Shown here piece by piece: positions 1 to 6,285 of a stretch of DNA of 8,208 nucleotides. Numbering within the stretch: the first letter of the stretch is position 1; each line of letters begins with the position of its first letter. The DNA comes from Alphaproteobacteria bacterium (GTDB taxonomy: Bacteria > Pseudomonadota > Alphaproteobacteria > CACIAM-22H2), in contig CANMWW010000073.1 of assembly GCA_947500965.1 (NCBI GenBank), forward strand, positions 1 through 8,208. Direction: 5' to 3'. The notes under the pieces are model-generated. The model saw nothing but the letters and a program-made list of their open reading frames with translations. It ran no database searches and had not been told where the DNA came from. The position numbers were made by a program, and so were the translations under genes.

Positions 1-1
1 C

Positions 2-205
2 CTCAACCCCCACAAGCAGGGGCGCCTGCTGCCCGGCTCGCGCCTGCCTGTCCACGCGCCCGCGCGCCTCGCCGAGACGCGTCCCGACTACGTGCTGGTC
101 CTGCCCTGGAACATCGCCGCGGAGATCACGTCGAGCATGGCGCATGTGCGCCGCTGGGGCGGGCGCTTCGTGGTCGCCGTGCCGACCACGCGCATCCTCG
201 ACTGA
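2..205 (+). CDS. Sugar C-methyltransferase, C-terminal end (partial)
   Basis: Only the last 67 residues are in the window; the reading frame is open to the left edge and ends at TGA 203-205. Visible motifs are NPHKQGRLLPGS (residues 2-13), PDYVLVLPWNIAAEI (28-42) and RRWGGRFVVAVP (50-61). This matches what I know of the C-terminal domain of SAM-dependent sugar C-methyltransferases (the Methyltransf_14 type domain found in TylCIII, NovU and EvaC). Those are proteins of about 400 residues with an N-terminal zinc-binding domain and a central Rossmann methyltransferase domain, which would lie outside the window. The family transfers a methyl group to C3 or C5 of NDP-4-keto-6-deoxyhexoses. The gene ends 10 bases from the end of the opposing glycosyltransferase gene, with no room for a separate terminator. 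The position methylated cannot be told from this fragment. Confidence 0.87.
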   Translation, partial: LNPHKQGRLLPGSRLPVHAPARLAETRPDYVLVLPWNIAAEITSSMAHVRRWGGRFVVAVPTTRILD

Positions 206-215
206 GCGCGCGGCG

Positions 216-1076
216 TCAGGCGCGGCGCAGCCCGAGGCTCGCGGCCACGAGGCGGCGCAGCTTCCAGGCGTGGCGCCCGGCATAGCGCAGCAGCGAGGGA
301 AGCAGCGCCGCGCGCTGCGCCGCGGGCAGCCCGGACTCCCCGAGCAGCCGCAGCGCCTCGCGCAGGAAGTCGCGGTAGAGGCGCTTCTGGTCCGCGAGCG
401 TGCGCGGCTTGTAGCGCGCCTCGGAGAGCGGGGTCTGGCGCTGGTAGTAGATCGCCGCGTTCGACGCCGCGACGCGGCCATCGAGCAGGAAGGGCAGCAT
501 CGTGACGAACTCGTTGCCCCAGGCGTGGCCGAAGCGCTCGGTCGCCTCCTGCGCGCGCAGCAGCGCCTCGCGCTCGACGAGGCCGTAGATCCAGCCGCTC
601 TGCGCCCAGCGCAGCAGCGCCATCCGGCGCGCGAGGCCGCGCGCGGCCAGCAGCGACGCGGGCACGGCGAAGCGCAGGTCCTCGGCGCCGTCGATCGTCG
701 TCTTGACGACCTGCGGCACGCAGAGGCGGCAGCCGGGCTCGCGCCGCGCCGCCTCGTGGAGCGCCGATACGAAGTTCGGCGACCAGCGGTCGTCATGCGC
801 GGCGAGCATGAACCAGCGCGCGTCCGCCGCCTGCCGCACGAAGGCGAAGTTGCCGATCATGCCGAGGTTCTCGCGCTGGCGGTGGAGCTCGATGCGGCTG
901 TCGCGCGCGGCCCAGGTGGCGAGGATGTCGGGCGTGGCGTCGGTCGACGCGTTGTCGGAGACGACGATGCGCAGGTCCGCGAAGTCCTGCGCGCAGAGCG
1001 AGGCCATGGCCTCGTCGAGGAACGCCGCGCCGTTGTAGACGGGCAGGCCGATCGCGACGGGCGGCGCGGCGCTCAT
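216..1076 (-). CDS. Family 2 glycosyltransferase
   Basis: The 286-residue protein is a GT-A fold, GT2-type glycosyltransferase that would transfer a sugar from a nucleotide donor to a growing glycan on the cytoplasmic side. Visible motifs are the N-terminal IGLPVYNG (9-16), SDNASTD (40-46), ENLGMIGNF (69-77) and an AHDD motif (93-96) at the place of the metal-binding DxD. No membrane segments are evident, and the C-terminus is basic (KLRRL..LGLRRA). I chose the ATG at 1074-1076 because it overlaps the stop of the upstream acetyltransferase as ATGA (1073-1076) and sits just before the conserved first strand. A longer reading from 1163 would add 29 low-complexity Arg/Ala-rich residues lying inside the upstream gene. 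It is the last gene of the minus-strand operon, so the acceptor is probably the same glycan that the other genes serve. Donor and acceptor are unknown. Confidence 0.9.
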   Translation of the reverse strand: MSAAPPVAIGLPVYNGAAFLDEAMASLCAQDFADLRIVVSDNASTDATPDILATWAARDSRIELHRQRENLGMIGNFAFVRQAADARWFMLAAHDDRWSPNFVSALHEAARREPGCRLCVPQVVKTTIDGAEDLRFAVPASLLAARGLARRMALLRWAQSGWIYGLVEREALLRAQEATERFGHAWGNEFVTMLPFLLDGRVAASNAAIYYQRQTPLSEARYKPRTLADQKRLYRDFLREALRLLGESGLPAAQRAALLPSLLRYAGRHAWKLRRLVAASLGLRRA

Positions 1077-1633
1077 CCGCCGCAGCGCTCCAGGAACGCC
1101 TCGACCGGGCCGTAGAGCGCGTCCTCGAGCGCGCGAAGCCGCTCGTCGGGCCAGTCCCACCACGCCAGCGCCAGCAGGCGCTCGACGATCTCCGGCGGGA
1201 AGCGGTGGCGCGCGACGCGCGCCGGGTTTCCGACGACGATCGCGTAGGGCGGCACGTCGCGCGCCACCACCGCGCCGGCGCCGACCACGGCCCCGTGCCC
1301 GATCGAGACTCCCGACAGCACCATGGCCCGCGCGCCGATCCAGACGTCGTTGCCGATCGTCACGCCGCCGCGGGTCGTCGCGTCGCGGTTGCCCGCGGAA
1401 GGATCGAAGAGCAGCGTGCGGAACGGATAGGTCGAGGCGAGATGCGTCGGGTGGTCCGCCTGGCCGAAGATCAGCACCTCGGGCCCGATCGAGCAGAAGC
1501 TGCCGACCGCGATGGGCGCCGACGCGCTCGGGCGCACGAGGTTGCGCCTGGAGAGCCCGTAGCTGTGGCGGCCGACGCTCACATGCGCGGGCAGCCTCGG
1601 CTCGCGCCGTCGGCGGAAGAGTCGGGCGATCAT
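1073..1633 (-). CDS. CatB/XAT-type O-acetyltransferase (left-handed beta-helix)
   Basis: This 186-residue protein looks like a hexapeptide-repeat acetyltransferase of the xenobiotic/CatB-related group, which moves acetyl from acetyl-CoA to a hydroxyl. The N-terminal part (16-60) has irregular helix rungs (IAVGSFCSIGPEV, 41-53). The short stretch QADHPTHLASTYPF (58-71) corresponds to the active-site loop, with His61 the likely catalytic base. Clear hexapeptide rungs follow (VTIGNDVWIGARAMVLSGVS, 91-110), then the typical ending VVGNPARVARHRF (133-145) and the C-terminal helix with AWWDWPDE (157-164). In a sugar operon it most likely O-acetylates a glycan or NDP-sugar rather than an antibiotic; this is inference from context. 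The ATG (1631-1633) overlaps the upstream stop as ATGA and is preceded by an AGGGAG site, which decides this start against a much longer open frame running upstream. Confidence 0.9.
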   Translation of the reverse strand: MIARLFRRRREPRLPAHVSVGRHSYGLSRRNLVRPSASAPIAVGSFCSIGPEVLIFGQADHPTHLASTYPFRTLLFDPSAGNRDATTRGGVTIGNDVWIGARAMVLSGVSIGHGAVVGAGAVVARDVPPYAIVVGNPARVARHRFPPEIVERLLALAWWDWPDERLRALEDALYGPVEAFLERCGG

Positions 1634-2547
1634 CGGTCGGCTCCCTGCGCGCGCTGCCAGTCGATGGCTGTGGCGATGCTGTCGTCGAGGTCGTGGCGCG
1701 GGACGAAGCCGAGCTCGTCGCGCATGCGCGCGAGGTCTGGCACGAGCCGCGCCGGCTCGCCCGCGCGCGCCGGCAGCGCGCCGAGCCGCAGCAGGTCCGG
1801 CCTGCCGCAGTGCGCGGCGACGCGGCGCGCGATCTCCGCGACGCTGGCGGGCGCGCCGCGACCGAGATTCACGCGGCCCCGCAGCGGCGAGGCAGCGAGG
1901 GCAGCGAAGGCGGCGCCGAGGTCGCGCACGTCCATCGGGTCCTGCACCTGCGCGCCCGAGGTGCAGCGCGCCTCCTGGCCGGCGTCGAGCGCCGCCACGA
2001 TCGAGGGCAGCAGGCGCCCGGCGCGCTCGCCGGGCCCGATCGCGTGGAACACGACGCCCCAGGCGACCTCCATGCCGGTTGCGGCGGCGTAGGCGGCGGC
2101 GACGTCCCAGAGCGCGCCCTTCGCCGCGCCGTAGAGCGTCGCCGGGCGTCGCGGCGCGTCCTCGCGCAGCGGCGCGTCGCCGTCTCCCGTCCAGTCGTGC
2201 TCCGCGCATGTCCCGGCGCCGACGAAGCGCACGCCGCCGGCCTCGCGGAAGGCGCGCAGAAGCGCGGCGCTGGCGGCCAGCCAGTCGAGGTTGGCGGGCG
2301 CCGCCCAGTAGCCAGGGCCGACATCCCAGGCGAGATGGATACAGGTGTCGCAGCCGGCCTCGGCCACCGCGCGCCGCAGCGCCGCTGCGTCAAGCATGTC
2401 GAGCGCGCGCCAGCGCAGGCGCGGCCGCGCGTCTTGCGTCGGCGGGCGACGCGCGAGGGCGACGACCTCCGCGTCCTCTCGCGCGAGCGCGTCGAGCACG
2501 GCGCGGCCGACGAAGCCCGAGGCACCGGTGACGAGGACGCGCCTCAT
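1630..2547 (-). CDS. NAD-dependent epimerase/dehydratase family, probable NDP-4-keto-6-deoxyhexose reductase
   Basis: The protein has 305 residues and belongs to the extended short-chain dehydrogenase family. The Rossmann glycine motif is GASGFVG (8-14), followed by HLAW (71-74), the active-site strand GAGTCAE (110-116, Thr113 in the Ser/Thr position) and the catalytic YxxxK (Tyr139, Lys143). The substrate-domain stretch is QDPMDVRDL (202-210). Length and motifs suit enzymes that reduce or epimerise NDP-sugars in the cytoplasm. Its position directly after an RmlC-type epimerase, near a sugar C-methyltransferase, favours a 4-keto reductase that finishes a deoxysugar, like NovS or TylCIV by analogy; a 4-epimerase or a dehydratase is not excluded. 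The ATG (2545-2547) overlaps the rfbC stop as ATGA, with a weak GGAA eight bases upstream. The stop overlaps the acetyltransferase start the same way, so translation is probably coupled. Confidence 0.9.
   Translation of the reverse strand: MRRVLVTGASGFVGRAVLDALAREDAEVVALARRPPTQDARPRLRWRALDMLDAAALRRAVAEAGCDTCIHLAWDVGPGYWAAPANLDWLAASAALLRAFREAGGVRFVGAGTCAEHDWTGDGDAPLREDAPRRPATLYGAAKGALWDVAAAYAAATGMEVAWGVVFHAIGPGERAGRLLPSIVAALDAGQEARCTSGAQVQDPMDVRDLGAAFAALAASPLRGRVNLGRGAPASVAEIARRVAAHCGRPDLLRLGALPARAGEPARLVPDLARMRDELGFVPRHDLDDSIATAIDWQRAQGADR
1641..1646 (-). promoter_or_regulatory. Ribosome binding site of the O-acetyltransferase gene
   Basis: On the minus strand this reads AGGGAG, with its GGAG seven bases before the ATG at 1631-1633. 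It lies within the last codons of the epimerase/reductase gene. It supports the short 186-residue start for the acetyltransferase. Confidence 0.65.
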
Positions 2548-3098
2548 CGCGCGAGTTCCGCCTCGGGGAGGTCGGCCAGCGCCGGCAGCGCGCGGTCCCG
2601 GTCGGAGACGACCTCCGGCGCGACCGGCCACGCGATGGCGACCCGTGGATCGTCCCAGCGGAAGCCGCGCGCGAGCGCGGGCCGGTAGGTCGCGCCCATC
2701 ATGTAGAAGACGGTCGTGTCGTCCTCGAGCGTGACGAAGCCATGCGCGAAGCCGGCCGGCACGAAGAGCGACCTGCCATCGCCCGCCGCGAGCTCGACCC
2801 CGGTCCAATGCCCGCGCGTCGGCGATCCGGGGCGGATGTCGACCGCGACGTCGAACATCCGGCCGGAGAGGCAGCGCACGAGCTTCGCGTCGGGCTCCGG
2901 CGTGGCCTGGAAATGCATGCCGCGAAGCGTCAGGCGGCGCCGGTTGGACGAGATGTTGCACTGCGTGCCGAGCGGCGGCAGGCCCGCGGCGGCGAAGGCC
3001 TCGGCGCAGTAGCTGCGCTCGAAGCCGCCGCGCGGATCCTCGACGCGGGGCGTCTCCACGAGCACGACGCCCGGAAGGGCGGTGGGAATGAAGCGCAT
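2544..3098 (-). CDS. rfbC: dTDP-4-dehydrorhamnose 3,5-epimerase family protein
   Basis: The 184-residue cupin protein has the full length of RmlC/RfbC. This family epimerises C3 and/or C5 of dTDP-4-keto-6-deoxyglucose in the cytoplasm. Visible signatures are EDPRGGFERSY (20-30), QCNISSN (46-52), LRGMHFQ (58-64) with the catalytic base His62, Lys72 in AKLVRC, DIRPGSPT (87-94), VPAGFAHGF (113-121) with His119, and Tyr132 at the place of the usual catalytic acid in VFYMM. The C-terminal part (WDDPRVAIAWP, 148-158) is also typical. It is the first gene of the minus-strand operon, with a good GGAG seven bases before the ATG. Some relatives in branched-deoxysugar pathways (NovW, EvaD) act mainly at one carbon. 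Given the C-methyltransferase nearby, such a restricted role is possible here, so the symbol marks the family rather than a proven L-rhamnose function. Confidence 0.93.
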   Translation of the reverse strand: MRFIPTALPGVVLVETPRVEDPRGGFERSYCAEAFAAAGLPPLGTQCNISSNRRRLTLRGMHFQATPEPDAKLVRCLSGRMFDVAVDIRPGSPTRGHWTGVELAAGDGRSLFVPAGFAHGFVTLEDDTTVFYMMGATYRPALARGFRWDDPRVAIAWPVAPEVVSDRDRALPALADLPEAELAR

Positions 3099-3105
3099 GG
3101 ACCGG

Positions 3106-3109
3106 CTCC
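3106..3109 (-). promoter_or_regulatory. Ribosome binding site of rfbC
   Basis: The minus strand reads GGAG seven bases upstream of the rfbC ATG (3096-3098). Its presence fits this gene being the operon leader, translated independently rather than by coupling. Confidence 0.65.
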
Positions 3110-3181
3110 GGCGGCGTGACGAGCGCCAATCTGCGTCGGCGCGGGAAGCCTCGTGCCAGACGCCGCCCGCGGGAAGGATAG

Positions 3182-3202
3182 CGCGCCGGCGCGCCCGGCG
3201 CG
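3182..3202. repeat. GC-rich inverted repeat (8-bp stem, 5-base loop)
   Basis: CGCGCCGG (3182-3189) is followed after five bases by its exact reverse complement CCGGCGCG (3195-3202). The same place also carries a perfect 14-base palindrome (3181-3194). There is no T-run on either side, so it does not look like an intrinsic terminator. Its position between divergent genes suggests an operator or a leader-RNA hairpin, but chance is plausible in such GC-rich DNA. Confidence 0.4.
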
Positions 3203-3274
3203 ACGCCTGCTGCCGGCCCGCGACTCTTCGGGAGCAACCCGCCCGCGCGCCTGCCGTGCGTCGCGCCGGCGCCT

Positions 3275-3278
3275 AGGA
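3275..3278 (+). promoter_or_regulatory. Ribosome binding site of the 999-residue protein gene
   Basis: AGGA lies seven bases before the ATG at 3286-3288. An in-frame TAG at 3274-3276 overlaps it, so translation in this frame cannot begin further upstream, which fixes the start. Confidence 0.65.
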
Positions 3279-3285
3279 TCCGCAC

Positions 3286-6285
3286 ATGCCAACGCGCCGC
3301 CGGGTCGCCGGCTCCCTCGCCGCCGGCCTCGCGGCCTCGCGCCTCGCGCCCGCCATCGCCGCGACGCCCGGCTTCGAGGCCTTCGCGCGATTCTCAAGCG
3401 CCACGCCGGGGGGGCAGCTCGTCTCGCCCTTCGGCATTCCGTTCCCCTTCGGCCGCATCCCCTCGTCGCAGCGCGCGCGCATCGCGGCGCGCTACCCGGC
3501 CGGCCCCGGCGGCACCCTCCTGCCGCTCCAGCTCGAGCAGTTCAAGCTCCGTCGCGACGGCACGCTGATGCATTGCACGGGGCACCTGCGCCTGCCCGCC
3601 GGCTATGTCGCGCGCGCGCCGGTCGAGATCGGCCTCGCGCCGGAGGGCGAGGTGCCGCGCCCGGTGCCGCCGGACTGGGACGCGCTGTGGCGCGCGCCGG
3701 TCGACTTCACGGTGACGCTGTCCATCTGGGAGCCGCGCGTGCACTGGCTCGCCCTCGACCGGGCGCCGGTCGAGGGCGACGCGATCGAGGTCACCTTCGT
3801 CGATTCCAGGGGAACGCTGCGCTACGAGCGCCGCTTCGCGCCGCGCCATTCCTGGAAGGAGGCGCACGAGCATGGCCGCGCCGCGCTCGACCACCTCGCC
3901 AAGCTGGTCACGCAGGACCCGGCGGGTCGCTATTGCTGCTACGAGCCGCGCTTCCTGCCGCGGCGCGAGGGCCGCGCGGGCGAGGCCAACGACGACCATT
4001 TCCGGCCCAAGTACGGGAACTCGCTCGTCGTCAACGACATCGGCATTCCGTTCGGGCGCATGCACGAGGCCGCCGAACACGGGCCGCGGCGCAGCCTTGG
4101 CAGGGTCGCGGGCTCGGACCGATGGAACGAGGAGGGCGGCCGATACGGCATGTATGTCTGGCCGCGCTGGAGCCCGGGCGACCCCGAGCCCTACGAGATG
4201 CGCGTGGCCATCCGGCGCGGGCCGGGCTCGCAGCTCTCGTTCCTCGCCGATCGCCGCGGCCGCCGCGCGGTCGAGGGCGTGCTCGAGCCCGTCAACGACC
4301 CCGTGCCGCGCCGCGAATGGGTCGCGCGCTTCGCCGATGGCGCCGCCACGCCGGACTCGCCGTGGTTCGACGGGCCGCTGCTGCGCCAGGTCGAGCGGCG
4401 CGCGGCCTTCGTCTCGCGCGGCGAGGCGCATCCGCATCTCGAGGCCTGGTTCCGCGTCTCGCGCGACGCCACCGGCCGGATCGTCGACAGGCAGGCCAGC
4501 GTCGAGAACCCGCGCATGTTCGCGGCGGCGCGCGAGCATCGCTACGATGCCGACGTGCGCGTCGATGGCGCGTCGCGAACCGAGCGGCAGGCGGAGCGCT
4601 GGCGCAACCTGCTCCATGCGCCCTGGGAGGGATGGCGCTGGGCGGAGGCCAAGCCCTTCGGCATGTGCTCCGCGGCCGACTTCATGCGCGCGCGCCTCGT
4701 CTTCCCGTGGACGCGCTTTCCCGCCGAGGACCGCGCCGCGGAGATGGCCTGCAAGCTCCGCGGCGCCGACATCGACTTCGAGCGCAACGAGGGCGCCGCG
4801 GTACGCTGGAAGGGCGGCGCGAAGGTGGAGGACTGGACCGGGCTGCGCCGGCCGGTGCGCGATGCGCTCAACGAGCCGCTCTACGCCGGCGCGTGGTGCT
4901 TCACGGGCGAGGGGGGCGCGCGGACCGAGCTCGGCGTCTTCTCTGGCTGGGAGTGGCTGTTCTGGACCGGCGACACGCTCGCCTCCTGGCCGAGCCTCGA
5001 GGCGCTTGCCGACAACGTCATGGGCGCCCATGGATTCCAGGTCCGCGACGAGCTCGCCGCCGGGGACGCGGCGCTCTCGGCACCGGACCTCTACATGCGC
5101 TGGGACGTCGCGCCGCACCACATGACGACGACCAGGCTCGGCAATCCCTTCGGCAGGCCGCAGCAGCCCGACGCCAGGTTCCACCCCGTCTCGCAGGGCT
5201 ATGCGCTCAAGCGCCCGTTCCATCCCGTCAACTCGCACCTGCCCTCGAGCGGCATCTACTCGGCCTATCTCGTCCGCCCGGAGAAGTGCTTCTTCGACAG
5301 GCAGGAGCAGTACGCGTGGTTCTGCCTGCTGAAGACGCAGAGCCAGAACGTCATCACCGCGCCGCGCCGCGGCGGCGCGCCGGGCGACGCCGGCCATGTC
5401 GTCGGCTACCAGGTCGCGAACGGCGAGCGCACCTATGCCTGGCCGATGCGCGAGATCGCGCGCACCGCCTTCACGCGCTTCGAGGGCCACAGGCGGCGCG
5501 CCTACTGGCGGCGCGTGGCGCAGGACCAGGCGGCGCACTTCAACCTTCTCTGCGAGCGCACGATCTGGGGCGCCTTCCACGTGCGCAACCTGTTCAACCC
5601 GGGCTCGGACGACTGGCGCGACGTGCCGGCGATCCTGCCGGGCGGGCAGCTGCGCGGCCCGAGCCCCGGGCACGTGCTGTCGATGTCGCGGCTCGACGCA
5701 TTCAAGTCCGCCTACGCGAACATGTGCGCGATGCACGCGATGGACATCGACGCGGCGGATTTCTCGCCGGGCATCCAGGCCTGCGTCTGGCAGCTCCTCG
5801 CCCTCGAGCAGGCGCCGCCGGGGAAATGGTGGCGCCTGCTGGGCGCGCCGGGCTTCGCGACCGTCCTGTGCAGCGACCTCGTGCCCGGGCCGAGCCCCTG
5901 GGGCGGCGAGGACATGGTCTCGGCCAGCGGCAGGTGGCCGGTCTGGCCGGTGAACGACATGCGCGAGCTCCATGCCTGGCTCGAGCGCATGTCCGCCGAC
6001 CCGCGCGCCGCGCGCATCCTGCGCCTGCCTTCAGGCCTGGCCGACTTCACCGCCGACCTGCGGCAGGTCGGCTACAGCTTCGTGAAGCAGCACCAGGCCG
6101 GTCTGCACATGCTGCTGCGCTACCACCGCGACGCGGGCGTGCGCGAGGCGGCGCGGCGCTGGATCGACCGCATCGACGCGGCATGGCCGGGAAGCGCGCG
6201 CATCGCCGTCTCGGGCGATCCCGCGCGCCCGATGGCCAAGCTCTACCAGCAGCTCGACCTCATCCCGGAGGATCGGATCGCCTGA
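3286..6285 (+). CDS. Large exported protein of unknown function (999 residues), possibly RIFT-barrel / PcRGLX-YetA-like
   Basis: I do not recognise this protein with confidence. It starts with a probable Tat signal: TRRRVAG (3-9), a hydrophobic stretch to about residue 24 and an Ala-x-Ala type site near APAIAA (21-26), so the periplasm or outside is its likely location. The N-terminal part appears beta-rich and carries SPFGIPFPFGRIP (47-59) followed by LLPLQLEQFKLRRDGTL (78-94). That layout recalls RIFT-barrel domains of PcRGLX/YetA-like polysaccharide-lyase proteins, which continue into a beta-sandwich and an alpha/alpha toroid. A related short motif, GIPFGRM, recurs at 253-259. The middle is rich in Trp, Tyr and Phe (for example YGMYVWPRWSPGD 287-299, GWEWLFWTGD 554-563). 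The C-terminal third from about 720 looks mostly helical. No transmembrane helix follows the signal. The start is fixed by an in-frame TAG at 3274-3276 and an AGGA site. Balanced amino-acid composition separates it from the Arg/Ala-rich overlapping frames. Nine in-frame AGG Arg codons all follow codons ending in C. The 3' end overlaps the opposing membrane gene by 26 bases. Coding confidence is high; functional confidence is low. Confidence 0.9.
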   Translation: MPTRRRVAGSLAAGLAASRLAPAIAATPGFEAFARFSSATPGGQLVSPFGIPFPFGRIPSSQRARIAARYPAGPGGTLLPLQLEQFKLRRDGTLMHCTGHLRLPAGYVARAPVEIGLAPEGEVPRPVPPDWDALWRAPVDFTVTLSIWEPRVHWLALDRAPVEGDAIEVTFVDSRGTLRYERRFAPRHSWKEAHEHGRAALDHLAKLVTQDPAGRYCCYEPRFLPRREGRAGEANDDHFRPKYGNSLVVNDIGIPFGRMHEAAEHGPRRSLGRVAGSDRWNEEGGRYGMYVWPRWSPGDPEPYEMRVAIRRGPGSQLSFLADRRGRRAVEGVLEPVNDPVPRREWVARFADGAATPDSPWFDGPLLRQVERRAAFVSRGEAHPHLEAWFRVSRDATGRIVDRQASVENPRMFAAAREHRYDADVRVDGASRTERQAERWRNLLHAPWEGWRWAEAKPFGMCSAADFMRARLVFPWTRFPAEDRAAEMACKLRGADIDFERNEGAAVRWKGGAKVEDWTGLRRPVRDALNEPLYAGAWCFTGEGGARTELGVFSGWEWLFWTGDTLASWPSLEALADNVMGAHGFQVRDELAAGDAALSAPDLYMRWDVAPHHMTTTRLGNPFGRPQQPDARFHPVSQGYALKRPFHPVNSHLPSSGIYSAYLVRPEKCFFDRQEQYAWFCLLKTQSQNVITAPRRGGAPGDAGHVVGYQVANGERTYAWPMREIARTAFTRFEGHRRRAYWRRVAQDQAAHFNLLCERTIWGAFHVRNLFNPGSDDWRDVPAILPGGQLRGPSPGHVLSMSRLDAFKSAYANMCAMHAMDIDAADFSPGIQACVWQLLALEQAPPGKWWRLLGAPGFATVLCSDLVPGPSPWGGEDMVSASGRWPVWPVNDMRELHAWLERMSADPRAARILRLPSGLADFTADLRQVGYSFVKQHQAGLHMLLRYHRDAGVREAARRWIDRIDAAWPGSARIAVSGDPARPMAKLYQQLDLIPEDRIA

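Larger units (their letters stand above)
3099..3285. promoter_or_regulatory. Divergent intergenic region with promoters for both directions
   Basis: These 187 bases separate the start of the minus-strand sugar operon from the start of the large + strand gene, so both promoters should lie here. No strong sigma70 consensus is visible. On the minus strand there is a weak -10-like TATCCT (3175-3180) without a good -35. Further downstream is a partial sigma54-like -24 element, TGGCACG (3152-3158), whose -12 part is imperfect. A GC hairpin and two copies of the palindrome GCGCCGGCGC (3183-3192 and 3263-3272) are possible regulator sites. Shared control of the two units is inference. Confidence 0.5.

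Noticed and set aside
203..240. Terminator between the methyltransferase and the convergent glycosyltransferase
   Set aside because: Only 10 bases separate the stop codons, and I found no convincing stem-loop with a T-tract.
144..1115. A 323-codon + strand frame opposite the family 2 glycosyltransferase
   Set aside because: Low-complexity Arg/Ala/Glu-rich translation, whereas the minus strand shows clear GT2 motifs throughout.
1077..1163. A longer N-terminus for the family 2 glycosyltransferase
   Set aside because: The extra 29 residues lie inside the coding end of the acetyltransferase, are Arg/Gly-rich and precede the natural ATGA start.
3182..3202. Intrinsic terminator in the divergent intergenic region
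   Set aside because: The GC hairpin has no adjacent T-run on either strand and both flanking genes point away from it, so termination there makes little sense.
3394..5973. An 859-codon open frame antisense to the large gene
   Set aside because: It is a shadow of the third-position GC bias on the opposite strand, with no recognisable motif and no ribosome binding site that I could support.
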